A stretch of 64,000 nucleotides of DNA. It comes from Paraphysoderma sedebokerense (taxonomy: Eukaryota > Blastocladiomycota > Physodermatomycetes > Physodermatales > Physodermataceae). The DNA lies in NCBI GenBank assembly GCA_025602915.1, contig JAHLJZ010000014.1, positions 62,001 to 126,000 on the forward strand, given 5' to 3'. Under the pieces are notes generated by a model, which was not told the DNA's origin, searched no databases, and was given only the letters and a program-made list of their open reading frames with translations. Made by a program: the position numbers and the translations under genes. How positions within the stretch are numbered: position 1 is the stretch's first letter; each line of letters starts with the position of its first letter. This document shows, in pieces, positions 20,337-31,012 of this stretch.

Positions 20337-22475
20337 ATGCTTCAGGCCGACCATTCTGTTGAATCTGTCTCATCCACCGTTGACCGGTATAGTGTTAAAC
20401 ATTCCTAAACAGATTTTCTTCTGAGTTCCCACAATTGACCTGTCCCTCTTCAAAATTTGAATTACATTGTAGGCGGAAGGCAGACGACTTCAAAGCATCC
20501 GGTAACGATGCCTACAAAAAAGGCTTCTATCAGAAATCCATTAATTTATATTCACAGGCTATTGGTTCGATAATCTTTTTAGCTGAACCTGCGGGGACCT
20601 GGTGAACTTGCTTTAACTGGATCTTATCCATCCTTGTAGACACCGCCCCCGATGTGGCTGCCTACTACAGCAATAGAGCCGCTGCGTTTGTCATGACCAA
20701 GCAGTACGCGGAAGCTTTGGCCGACTGTATTCAAGCAACGTCGTTGGATCCCTCATTTGTGAAAGCTCACTTGAGAGCTGGTAAATGTGCCTTAATTCTC
20801 GGCAATACGAACGGTACGTCGTATTTCAATAAGTACTAAAAGCAATCAGAATTTCTTATGTTTTTCTGCATACAGAGTCACTCCGTCACTACCAGCGTGC
20901 TCTGGAGCTCGACTGTTCCCCGAACGTCAACAAGGAGATCGTTATTGTGAAGCAAGTGATAAAACTGCTCGAACTGGCTCAGTCGTTTTTGAGGGACAAG
21001 GACTACAAGAATGCCTTAAGCAGTCTAGATAAGGCAGTGAAATTAACAGTTGGTGAGAATGGCGATGAGGAAGATGCATGTTCTCGTTGGAAACTCTTGA
21101 AGGGGGAATCTTTGTGCGGAATGAAGGAATTTGATAAAGCCAGCGTAATTGCTAGGTACGTCGAAAAATATTGATGCGTCATCAGAATCCTTTCCTCACC
21201 TTTTATGCAGCTCTATAATGAGGAAGGACTCCAATAACGCCGAGGCAATAGTATTGCGCGGTCGCATCTTGTATATGCAAGGGGAAAACGCAAAAGCCAT
21301 AACTCATTGCCAGGAGTCGCTCAAGCTTGACCCAGACTGTCGGAAAGCTCGCGAATTGTTAAAGGTAAAAGTTGCATTTCATTTCCAGTGCAGCCGGAAC
21401 TGTTAGGTAACTGACCTTTCATTGTGGGATAGATTGCCCGCGCGTTGGAAAATCTGAAAAATTCCGGAAACGAGGCATTCAAATCTTTGAACTACGACGA
21501 GGCTCTCTCCAAATATACAGAAGGTCTGTTCGTTTGTGTGAGCATGTGCAAAATTACTCTGTTAATTTTTCTCCGCTTTCCCAGCCTTGGCGATAGATCC
21601 TAATAATATCGGCACCAACTCCAAGATATACAGCAACAGAGCTACTGTTTATTCCAAACTTGGCAAACACAAAGAAGCGATTGAAGATTGTACGAAATCG
21701 TTGGAGTTGGATCCCGACTTTTTCAAAGTCTACCTTCGGCGAGCCGACTGTTACATGAAAACGGAACAATTCGAAGAAGCTGTGCGAGACTACAAGGCTG
21801 CTCAGCAGCTAGACCCAAGCAATAGAGAAGTAAAGGAGGCAGTGCGGAACGCTGAAAAGCAGTTGAAGTTGAGCAAAAGGAAAGATTACTACAAGATTTT
21901 GGGCGTTGAGAAACATGCAGACGAGTATGAAATCAAAAAAGCGTACCGAAAATTGGCATTGGTGTATCAGTATGTTGTGCTTGCTCTTCTGTTTACGGTA
22001 CATTTTGTTAAATTCCAATCGTGAATAGCCCCGACAAAAATCCAGATAATCCAGAAGCTGATGCAAAATTCAAAGAAATTGGTGAGGCATATAGCATTTT
22101 GTCGGATCCGCAAAAACGTCGTAGATTTGACAGCGGAGTTGATATGGATGATTTAGGAGGAGGGTTTGGTGGAGATCCGACAGATGTCTTCAATATGTTC
22201 TTTAACAACATGGGTGGGATGGGTGGGATGAATGGAATGGGTGGAATGGGAGGTTAGTAGCTTTATCTCATCGTAGCGTTTAGATATCAGAGATTCACCG
22301 TTATATGCCAATTTTAGGGTTCTCGTTTGCTGATGACGATGGGTACGAAAGTGCCTACGGACATCCAGGGTTTGGTTTTGGTGGACATTCTCATGGACAT
22401 TCACACTCGCAAGGTCATGGCGGAGCAAGGAGAAATCGAGGCAACGCAAATCCGTATTCCTTCTACGGGTTTTAA
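20337..22475 (+). CDS. TPR and J-domain co-chaperone, DNAJC7/Tpr2-like
   Basis: Nine exons (20337-20386, 20473-20564, 20640-20813, 20876-21155, 21211-21364, 21433-21523, 21585-21969, 22029-22252, 22318-22475) encode 535 residues. Two TPR blocks are seen, ~18-125 ([40 protein letters not shown]) and ~180-370 ([40 protein letters not shown]). A J domain follows at ~384-445, with the HPD triad (409-411) that stimulates Hsp70 ATPase. The tail is Gly/Met-rich, then His/Gly-rich. DNAJC7/Tpr2 binds Hsp70 and Hsp90 through TPRs and passes clients between them in the cytosol. The order TPR-TPR-J and the length agree with that family. Confidence 0.92.
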
Positions 22476-22791
22476 GCCTCTCTAGATTTTATTCGCCGTC
22501 ATAATGGTTGGATATTTAAAGGTCCCTTTATGCATTGAAAGTACCGTTCATTTGATTATGTTAATGTAGTTGTTACTCCTGAAAGATATCTCATTGTACA
22601 ACAGATTGTACTAAGTGAATTTTGTATTTATATATGATGAGATTGTATATTTCCGACATGTGAGTAAAACTAGTTGATCGACTGCAAATACCGGAAGTCA
22701 CTTTTGCAAGCCCTTGGCGCCTCACCTTCGTTAGAGACCTCAGCCTTGCATTACGATCCGAAGTTATTAAGAACATTTTATTGTTTTCCAA

Positions 22792-23971
22792 ATGCTTAAC
22801 CCAGTTATTGTTAACCAAGGAGCCGAAGCCGTATGTTATTAGTGAAATTTAAAGTCTCCATTAACATACAATTTTTACCCAAGATCCTATGATTGTTGAC
22901 TTTGTGCTTTACTTTTTAGCGAATATATTTGACAGAACACCTGTCTCGTCCAACAATCATCAAAGAAAGATTTTCAAAGTCATATCGCTTACCGCAGTTA
23001 GACCAAAAATTGACCAAGCAGCGAATGCTGCATGAAGTTAGATGTTTACACAAATGTCGAAAAATCGGGGTTGACACCCCTCATGTTTATTTTGTGGATC
23101 TCGAGAAAAGTTGTATTTTCTTGGAATTAGTCATAGGTAGGACTGTAAAAGATTGGCTCAGCTGGAAGATAAATTGTGTGAATACCGGGAGTAGCAACAA
23201 GGAGGATGCCAACAGTGAGTTCGGTATGTAATTTTTTGGTACATGTCTTTTCAAATCAGGAAAGCCCTTTGTCGAAAGGGGGTTCAGTGTTATTGGATCT
23301 TGAGACAGAACAGTACACTTCAGCAAAAGTCTTGAGTATTACTTTACTGTTTGCGGACAGATGGTATTGATCATTTCTTTTTGAACTTAGACTATTTATT
23401 TTCCACTATTGGTAAAACTATCGCACTATTACACAATGCCGACATCATTCATGGCGATCTGACGACTTCCAACATGATTTTACGAAGTACCTCAACTCCT
23501 CCCATTTCTATTGCCAATTCGGCTGCAAATCCGCTTCAAAACTTCCAACCATCTTTTGAATCTTTGTCACCTCGGACTTCAAATTTCACTATGATTGATT
23601 TTGGATTATCGTATACAAGCATCGATCCGGAAGATAAAGCAGTCGATTTGTATGTGTTGGAACGTGCGGTAAAAAGTACTCACCCGTTGGTCGAGGAGGA
23701 ATTTGTAAGTCGTCTTTCGTACCTTCATGGACACTTACGCCTCTATAATCAGATTCAACTAACTAGATTTGCTTGTTTTAGTTCGATACAATCCTAAACT
23801 CATATGAGAAGCATTGTAATCAAGGTAAAATAGTTATACGAAGATTCGAAGATGGTAACTATACCTTGTCCTTTGATATAGACATTTTTGCGGTATTGTC
23901 CACTAAATCCGATACTGGTCCTTTTCTGTTCAGTTCGCTTGCGAGGCAGGAAGCGAAGTATGGTGGGTTAG
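22792..23971 (+). CDS. BUD32: Bud32/PRPK atypical kinase of the KEOPS complex
   Basis: Five exons (22792-22830, 22920-23223, 23361-23704, 23782-23854, 23934-23971) encode 265 residues. KEOPS makes the t6A37 modification of ANN-decoding tRNAs. Kinase landmarks are [15 protein letters not shown], the catalytic HGDLTTSN (145-152), IDFGLSY (193-199) and the diagnostic C-terminus [12 protein letters not shown], which ends the protein exactly as in other Bud32 proteins. Between HGDLTTSN and DFG there is a Ser/Pro/Asn-rich insert of ~35 residues where most family members have only a few. A GTAAAA site after NQ is ignored because the following exon piece ([10 protein letters not shown]) is needed for the family alignment. 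The next gene is convergent. Confidence 0.93.
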
Positions 23972-24381
23972 ATTTAGCCATATGTAGATGACAAGAATAT
24001 TTCACAGTCCTGTTTATTCTGTGATCAATTACAGTCCTAGAATTATCGTTTTATTTTACAATAATTAATATATTTTAAAGTCACAATTAGCTACACATAA
24101 TTTCTGTTGTTCTATTATTTGCTGAATTCAACTCTCCGGTCATATGCGGATGAATCCTCTAGTCCATTCTTCTGATTTTCCGCCACTTGGCATCGTCAAC
24201 ACTCGTTGATGCGGCGGTATGCACAGAGTGCTCAGCTGCAGCAAGTATCGTATCAAATTCGACAAAGGATGAGGAAGTATGTCATGATGTGGTTGGGGTC
24301 TAAACAGGTGATAAAGCAATGAATGCAGTTCAGTTAAAAACCGAAAGGATCAATGAACGGGGTAACGCTGGATGCTGAAAT
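23972..24381. other. Convergent 3' regions of BUD32 and the UBE3D-like gene
   Basis: A 410-bp AT-rich stretch between two stop codons. No coding frame or RNA gene is visible. Confidence 0.5.
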
Positions 24382-25753
24382 TTACCTTGTCACGGGCTCA
24401 CACTCGGATGATAGATCCTGATATAGAACTTTTATAACTATAAACAAAGTCAGTTGTAGGGAGGATTTCTATAGACTATCTAAAATCGACCTACCGCTTT
24501 TGGATTCACTATCATCCATAAATCGCTGGATCAACTGCCGCTCCAGTCCAGTGTATTGCTCAGGCAATTTCTGTGACTCCGTAGACTTAAGAACACCATG
24601 CGCAAGAATCTCTGAATCCCATGAAACCACCCAGATCTAATATGATCATATTAGCATCGACCAATGCATGGCGTATAAACTACAGTAAATAAGAAGTTAC
24701 CTTCACAGCTGGGAGTTTCGTCTTCAAATCAACCACAATGAATCGGTAGCAAGCATGGAACTGTATACTATCCATTGCTTCAGCCCCTAAGTATACCATT
24801 ATATCTTCCCCTCTCAACTTAAGATTTCGTACAGCAGCAAGCTGCTTCATCTTCGACTTGCGGGTTTGCTTTTCTCCATGCAGTGCGGGATCCATCGATA
24901 TTGTGTTATCCAGTAGATACTTGTACAAACGAATCGACTGAAACGGTGACTTGTTCGACTGACTGAGCAAATGCGTATTATTTTGTGAAACAGAAGGAAT
25001 ACCATCCCCAATAACAACTCCACAATTGCTACAGTTAATTGGCAGCCACCGGCTCAGCAGAATTTTCTTTTCGTCCTTGGATTTGCTCGAATCTCCTTCT
25101 GATGTTCCGACATTGTCATCGAAAATACCCAGGTTATCCATTCCTCGTGTCATATCTCCTACGTCCGGAGAAAAGCAAATATTCCCAAAAATCACATTTT
25201 GCTCATGAACTAATAAGTACGAGTGTCCAACCAACAAAATGTCAGGCTGTGCTAGTACTTCCGTTCGAGGTATCCGGGTCGTCGCATCTTCATGACATAT
25301 CCAACAATCGACTAATTCCATCCAAGATTCTGACGGTAGCGCCGATACCTTCTTGAATAAATTTTTCGATGGTACCGTTTTCGATTTTGGAGTTTCAGCA
25401 CGAGCCAACAGATCCTGTTTACAGAAAGCGCATTTGATAGATGCGACATGCTCCAACTCGGACGCAGACCATGGACTCGAAACGATATCTTGATTTGGAA
25501 TCCGTTTTCTGTCCGGATTGAATTTATATTTAAATTTCAGGCATATAAGACCATTTTGATTTGATATTTCAGTACTTCGAGGTTCGATCTCTTTCGGCAG
25601 AGGGATTATATGGGGCGGAATAGATATAGCTTTTGGGCCAACCGATATCCGTGTAGACAAAGATACCGAACAATCGATTTTTGGGAGAGATATGAACACT
25701 TCAACCGTAGATATTTTAGAATGAGTCTCGATCGAGTAGCAAAAAGGTGCCAT
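24382..25753 (-). CDS. UBE3D-like (HECT_2) E3 ubiquitin ligase
   Basis: Three exons (25753-24701, 24636-24495, 24437-24382) encode 416 residues. Zinc-type cysteine pairs are at CAFC (108-111), CWIC followed by His (150-154) and CSNC (241-244), with the characteristic DILLVGHSYLLVHEQNV and WLPINCSNCGVVIGD blocks. The C-terminus IWVVSWDSEILAHGVL then VIKVLYQDL fits the end of UBE3D. UBE3D binds E2 enzymes such as UbcH10/UBE2C and forms a thioester-type linkage without a classic HECT fold. The last exon is short (18 codons) but gives a family-like ending. Convergent with BUD32. Confidence 0.85.
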
Positions 25754-25995
25754 TGTACGAATGATTATGACGACTTTTTAAAATTGTAGCCGGTCGGAAG
25801 GGCCAGCAGAACGATGCTTGTGCCGCCTTGTGATTCTGCCGGTTATTGTTCAGAAAAAAATCTTCTCGACAAACGTCGCAAAATAAAACTATTGATTTAT
25901 CTGAATCTACTATTTATTTATAGATTCTGTTTCTGTACACAGGTTAATTTTACATGCATCACAATTATCTCATGATGAACTTTTGGCCAGAACTT

Positions 25996-26730
25996 TCAAA
26001 TCTGAATTTCCCAGCTTCCATGCAAAGTTTCCATCTTGATTGTCCGCTGTTCTAGCTCGGCATGAAGTCTTGAATCGCTAGCAACAGTCCCTGGGTTCTG
26101 TGGGGAGCTATCGAACCACATCAATCCATCCTCTATTATACTGGCAGCCACAGGAGTAACCACTGACGGTGACCTTTCAGCGGCCCGCAGTTGTGACTCA
26201 GAATTTGTGATATTACTGATATTATCTAAGCTGTCGGAGTTGATAGTATTACTTCGATGTGCATCAGAAACTCCTTGATTTCTTCCACGCAGGCCTCTGC
26301 GTTCAAACGTTAATCCACCCAATCTCCTACTGACGTACTCTCGAGCACACACTTCACCAAAGCCATACATAATACCGCCAACAAATGGCCAGAAAAAATA
26401 GTTTGTGAGATAAGTGATAACTGTGGAGAGTCTCCTTATCCAAGGATTGGTTGCCGACCACGATCGGAGAGGGAAATTTGGAGAAGGTTGCACATCTCGT
26501 GATGGGGACAGAGGTGCCCTCGGTGTTGAATTAACGGAATCTTCCGTCGATGGGGATCTCGGAGGTGAAGACGGTGTATTCATAACAGAAAACGATGGAC
26601 TTTGCGGGGAGGGACATATTATGACTGAGGATGTAATTTGGGGTCCTGGGGAGATGGACGAGGCCCAAGACGGACTACCGTCTGACCTTGTACTGGGGAC
26701 ATCAAATTGCGATGCAGAGTCCGACGACAT
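25996..26730 (-). CDS. Mim1/Tom13-like mitochondrial outer-membrane protein
   Basis: A single exon of 244 residues. The first ~95 residues are Ser/Pro-rich (many SP pairs, likely phosphorylated and disordered). Residues ~103-131 form one membrane segment ending FWPFVGGIMYGFGEVCARE, which matches the Mim1/Tom13 core pattern PFxxGxMxGFGExxAxE. Mim1 forms the MIM complex that inserts alpha-helical proteins into the outer mitochondrial membrane. The C-terminal ~105 residues after the helix are unusual, since yeast Mim1 (113 residues) stops soon after it. Head to head with UreG (199 bp). The family call rests on one ~25-residue motif. Confidence 0.62.
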   Translation of the reverse strand: MSSDSASQFDVPSTRSDGSPSWASSISPGPQITSSVIICPSPQSPSFSVMNTPSSPPRSPSTEDSVNSTPRAPLSPSRDVQPSPNFPLRSWSATNPWIRRLSTVITYLTNYFFWPFVGGIMYGFGEVCAREYVSRRLGGLTFERRGLRGRNQGVSDAHRSNTINSDSLDNISNITNSESQLRAAERSPSVVTPVAASIIEDGLMWFDSSPQNPGTVASDSRLHAELEQRTIKMETLHGSWEIQI

Positions 26731-26929
26731 TTCCGTGCACGAAGGGTATTAGTGTATATACCATATGTTGTGTAGACCTCTCAGCGAAGGCACTGGTGGT
26801 GAACCGGTGAACGGGTGAACAATTGTCGTCTGCAGCTCAGAGTCCGCCCTTGCATCTTATCGTATCTGGACTCCCTCACATCGACTTGGTTTTTTTATAT
26901 ACATCTCATATATATATTGGCAAAACGCT

Positions 26930-28051
26930 ATGTCGTCGGACAGCTCCAAGGTTCAGTTCTCTGCACATCCGTCCCTGGCAAACGCCACCGACTCTCACTC
27001 CCTCTCGCACCATGCCCACGACCATTCCGGCCACGGCCACTCCCACGACGTACTAGATCATCCAGGCCGCTATTCGTCTAGACCTATGCCCGAATGGAAC
27101 AGGCGGAATTGGAGAGAGAGAGGTACAGTCATTAATGCTTGCATATTGAGTTGCTTCGCTTTCTTCTCTAACTTTTCATCAGCGTTTACTGTCGGGATTG
27201 GAGGGTACATACGCCACTTCCTAATTCTTGACGAACCAGATGTCGTGTCCTTTCAGACGCAATATTAAGGCAATATAATAGCGACCGACCAAACTCATGA
27301 AATCTCATTGAACAGCTTAATAACCACTTCACTTTCTTCATCTAGCCCTGTAGGATCGGGTAAGACCGCACTTATGTTGGCACTTTGCAGAGCCCTACGA
27401 CATGAGTACAATATTGCATGTGTAACGAATGACATCTTCACAAAAGGTTGTTCCACTTATTTTGATTAATCGTTCTCTTGAATTGAAAGCTAAAAAAAAT
27501 GGTAGAGGATACCGAGTTTCTCGTGCGAAGTAATGCATTACCAGCAGAGAGAATCAAGCCAATCGAAACCGGAGGTTGTCCGCACGCTGCTATCCGTGAA
27601 GATATATCCGCTAATCTCAATGCATTGGAAGAGTTGCACACGAAATTCAATACTCAGCTGTTACTGATTGAAAGCGGCGGTATGCATTTTGCATCGCCTT
27701 TCTTGTCGTATCTCTTAATTGATTTGCACAATAGGCGATAATTTAGCGGCCAACTATTCTCGCGAACTTGCAGATTTCATAGTTTATGTCATCGACGTTT
27801 CTGGTGGCGACAAGATACCTCGGAAGGGGGGCCCTGGAATCACCGAATCGGACTTGTTAGTGATCAATAAGACCGACTTAGCTGATATTGTTGGCGCTGA
27901 TCTGGGGGTGATGAAAAGGGATGCGGAAAAAATTAGAGAGGGTGGCCCTATCGTATTTGCTCAAGTTAAACATGGGGTTGGTGTTCACGAAATTGTAGAA
28001 TTGATTATTGATGCTTGGAGAGAAAGTGGAGCTGGATCTGTGGCGGCCTGA
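26930..28051 (+). CDS. ureG: Urease accessory GTPase UreG
   Basis: Five exons (26930-27122, 27183-27204, 27346-27446, 27506-27679, 27735-28051) encode 268 residues. The P-loop [12 protein letters not shown] (~71-82), the [15 protein letters not shown] block, [15 protein letters not shown] with its metal-binding Cys-Pro-His, and [13 protein letters not shown] are hallmarks of UreG. UreG delivers nickel to urease using GTP hydrolysis, together with UreF and UreD. The N-terminus adds ~60 residues with a His-rich tract ([11 protein letters not shown]) that could bind nickel, as known for eukaryotic UreG and bacterial HypB. Exon 2 is only 22 nt. No urease structural gene lies in this window. Confidence 0.95.
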
Positions 28052-28178
28052 ATTTCCGTTTTATTCTGGCGTGACGGCAGAGAAATAATACATAGCATAG
28101 ATAATGTTTCCATAGATCTGTATTACTGTTGTAAGGTACTTTTTTGTCGCTTTCCCGAATAATTTGGTGATGGCTTCA

Positions 28179-30002
28179 TCAAAATTTTAGCCAACTTCTT
28201 TTTGTCCTTTTCATACGGGAACTGTTGAAGAGCCCTTTTCCACTTTCGACCAGCTGTTTCACGAGCTCCACATCAGTCCAAAAACCGGTTTCCTTCCTCA
28301 CTTCTCCTGTCCTGGCTTCTAAATTCTGACCACATATCTTCCAAAGAGTAGCATCTCTTCTATTGCCGTATGTGCCATCTCCCAACCTATTCTTCAATCT
28401 CCGAAAGTGAAATACCACGGCTTCTTCGGATGGAACCCGCCATACTTGACTCAGAGTTTCGCCCTGGTTCGAACGAGGGATGGGGAAAACTTCGTGAATA
28501 TGAGTTGCTATGGTCATATTTGGTTTGACGACCATCTTCGTCCTTCTATACGGAAATATGGTAGACAGTCTCCGGGTCATTCGAGGTAAGATTGAGTTGC
28601 GAGATGGAATAGAGACATCAATCAAAGTGTCGAAGAATGCATTAGTTATAGATATTTGAATCTCCGTTGAGAAAGAATCTCGAGTTTCCCAACAATCGAG
28701 CAATCGGAGGAGAGTATCGGAACAGGGAGGCGGCTTGGGTGATATGGAATTCGAAGTGTTCGTAACTGTAGAAATTGTGCCATTCTTTTCTAAACCATCA
28801 TTTATCGGACGGAAATTCATTATGAGTTCATCCGTGTCCACGTATCCTATGTACTGGCTGAGATGTCGATGTCGATTCAAGCAATCGTCGTCTAGAGACA
28901 TTTGATGCATATACCATCCATCTTTAAATTTACTGTCTGTTATTCTTGTCCAATTGTATACTGTGAAAATTCCTCTTCCTTCATAATACGAAAGCAGATT
29001 CATCGTTGGCTCAGAAACGTGAGTGGCGTAGATGTAGAAATGAGAAACTCCGTTTAAACGGTAGTATTCCACCCAATCAATCAAAGCCGTGGAAATGTCC
29101 CCAAAAAGTGGCCCGATACACAGTGACAATCTGTGTCGAGGAGGGGGAAGGGAAGCAGTATGCGGATAAGGAATTGATTTCTCCACTTTGATTGCACCCG
29201 ATAAACTGACAGCCGCCAAGTCCGAGAGTTCAATTTCATCTGGCACAGGACAACGAATATTAGCAGCTGCCCATTTAACAGGTCTATGAGGTGTGTATCC
29301 GTTTAGATAGATGACAGCATTCGTTTGTACACTCTGATGTAATTGCTTTGTCGAGAGAGAGAAGGAGCAAACAATCGGATCGCCGAACACAGAGCTAGCA
29401 TTGGTAGGAACAACAAGTGTGATGGGGATAGAAAGATTGGTGGTTACAGGCGGCAAAGACGGAGCAGCACGGTATATATCGACTATAAGTATGTGATTAG
29501 AGGTCGTAGTGGAGCCTACAATGAGCTTGAAAGGAGATACAGTCGTGTTGCCTAAGGAATTCTGTTCGATAGATCCGTTATCAACATATGCGGCATCCAA
29601 ACCATCTTCATTTAAATTATTCGGTTGCTCGCCACTTGTATTTAAAACCTCCTGCCCTTTTCCATGCGAAGCTCCAATAAAAATTTGATTGTCCTGATTA
29701 GCCGTTGGCTGGATAAAACTGCCTTTCTGAGCTATCTCTGATTTGGCTGATTGCCGAACAGATGTTACCCTTACGGAGACTCTGAGAGGCCAGTCAGAAC
29801 TGACAGCCAAGAAGATAAAAATATATACAACAAAGAAAACTGCTATTATTATCTGGTAAGATTGCAACCGTGACCTCATTCGGCGAACTGTATCGGTTCG
29901 GGCAGAGCGAGACGGAACGATATAGTTATATAACTGTTTAATTCGATTATCGACTGTCGGAGAGACTATTAATTCCGTGCCAGATGGATTGGGTGTTGAC
30001 AA
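28179..30002 (-). CDS. Glycosyltransferase family 92 (DUF23) type II membrane protein
   Basis: A single exon of 607 residues. A basic cytosolic N-terminus (RRMRSRLQ) precedes one signal-anchor helix at ~49-67, so the bulk should face the Golgi or ER lumen. Residues ~288-570 carry the GT92 domain: ALIDWVEYYRLNGVSHFYIY, then YNWTRITDSKFKDGWYMHQM, then the DxD-type metal motif YVDTDELIMNF (389-392). Several NxT/NxS sequons lie in the lumenal part. GT92 enzymes are mostly galactosyltransferases in animals and plants; the fungal acceptor is unknown. Residues 75-285 form an extra lumenal region without a recognised domain. Confidence 0.85.
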   Translation of the reverse strand: MSTPNPSGTELIVSPTVDNRIKQLYNYIVPSRSARTDTVRRMRSRLQSYQIIIAVFFVVYIFIFLAVSSDWPLRVSVRVTSVRQSAKSEIAQKGSFIQPTANQDNQIFIGASHGKGQEVLNTSGEQPNNLNEDGLDAAYVDNGSIEQNSLGNTTVSPFKLIVGSTTTSNHILIVDIYRAAPSLPPVTTNLSIPITLVVPTNASSVFGDPIVCSFSLSTKQLHQSVQTNAVIYLNGYTPHRPVKWAAANIRCPVPDEIELSDLAAVSLSGAIKVEKSIPYPHTASLPPPRHRLSLCIGPLFGDISTALIDWVEYYRLNGVSHFYIYATHVSEPTMNLLSYYEGRGIFTVYNWTRITDSKFKDGWYMHQMSLDDDCLNRHRHLSQYIGYVDTDELIMNFRPINDGLEKNGTISTVTNTSNSISPKPPPCSDTLLRLLDCWETRDSFSTEIQISITNAFFDTLIDVSIPSRNSILPRMTRRLSTIFPYRRTKMVVKPNMTIATHIHEVFPIPRSNQGETLSQVWRVPSEEAVVFHFRRLKNRLGDGTYGNRRDATLWKICGQNLEARTGEVRKETGFWTDVELVKQLVESGKGLFNSSRMKRTKRSWLKF

Positions 30003-30367
30003 GTTTGAAACAGATCCTTATGCTATGCGAGCAAATTCACAATTCACAAACAAAGGGGCATAGGACAAAAATTGGGCATGTGCGGAGTGCGGATGGATTG
30101 ACGTGTCACTCTCCGGCATATGCATGTACTGTGCATCTATATTCCATTATACTCAAGCTCCAGCGATAGTTGGATCGGATCGCCATAGTAAACTCACAAC
30201 TAAAGTGTTTTAGCAGACAGCATAATTGGAAATTCAACTATATAAATATGTATTGGTACGTTCATGTTCTACGATATTTGTACAATTTCGAAGCAAATAT
30301 TAATGTGAACAAATAACTTTTAGAACTCGAGTTTCTATATTACAAAATTATATGGTCCATCTTTCAT
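30003..30367. other. Upstream region of the GT92 gene and 3' end of the next gene
   Basis: A 365-bp stretch with no frame of note; AT-rich toward 30230-30340. Confidence 0.5.
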
Positions 30368-31012
30368 TTATGCCTTCTGTCCATAACCATATGATTGCGC
30401 TGGAGGCTTACTAGGATAAGCAGGAGCATCCTCATACTCCTCGCATTCAAGCTGGTCAGGAGTTGCCGGGTATGTCTGAGGAGGTTGTTGGTACGACTGT
30501 GTTGGGGCAGTGTTGGGTGGTGCCACAGTTTCATATTCTAGACAATCATCTTCCTGTTGAGCTGGATTTGTCGGAGCAGGTGCCGCATATGCTTGGGTTG
30601 TAGTAGGGGCAGGAGGAGCGTCTTCGTATTCTTCACATTCAAGTTGATCTTGAACATTGGGTGCTGTAGTTGGACTTGGCGAATAAGCGACCGGAACTGT
30701 TGAGGAGGGAATTTGCTCATACTCTTCACATTCTACGTCAGCGGGTGCCGATGGGTACTTTGACGCTGGACGCTCCACCTGTTTAGATGGATATGTGGTC
30801 GCTGGGCGCTCAGCTGGTTTAGACGGATACATTTGCCTGTTGTTCCCGTAATTCTGCTGATTATTCGAAACGCTTTTCGCCCCCCTCTTCGCAATAGTAT
30901 GTTGATCGATGGGAGCTGATGCCAAACGACCGGCAAATAAAAGCATACAGAATATAAATATATATAGTTTGAGATGGCCTGTCATGATCATGATTTTTGA
31001 TGAAATGCACAC
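30368..31012 (-). CDS. Secreted Pro-rich protein with four single-Cys acidic repeats
   Basis: A single exon of 214 residues; Met 10 is an alternative start, directly before the signal peptide (hydrophobic LYIFIFCMLLFAG, cut near ASA/PID). AKRGAKS at 41-47 is a likely Kex2 site. Then come three Tyr-Pro-Ser-Lys units (residues ~62-90) and four copies of an acidic motif, CEEYEQIP, CEEYEDAPP, CLEYETVAPP and CEEYEDAPA. The four cysteines (95, 125, 157, 190) are 30-33 residues apart and are the only ones in the mature chain. Linkers are Pro/Thr/Ala/Gln-rich and suitable for O-mannosylation. No known family is recognised. It may be a cell-surface or matrix protein, cross-linked through its cysteines or tyrosines; that role is inference. 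Confidence 0.75.
   Translation of the reverse strand: MCISSKIMIMTGHLKLYIFIFCMLLFAGRLASAPIDQHTIAKRGAKSVSNNQQNYGNNRQMYPSKPAERPATTYPSKQVERPASKYPSAPADVECEEYEQIPSSTVPVAYSPSPTTAPNVQDQLECEEYEDAPPAPTTTQAYAAPAPTNPAQQEDDCLEYETVAPPNTAPTQSYQQPPQTYPATPDQLECEEYEDAPAYPSKPPAQSYGYGQKA

Noticed and set aside
28401-28589. Plus-strand frame reading MKYHGFFGWNPPYL
   Set aside because: Exact antisense shadow of the GT92 coding sequence.
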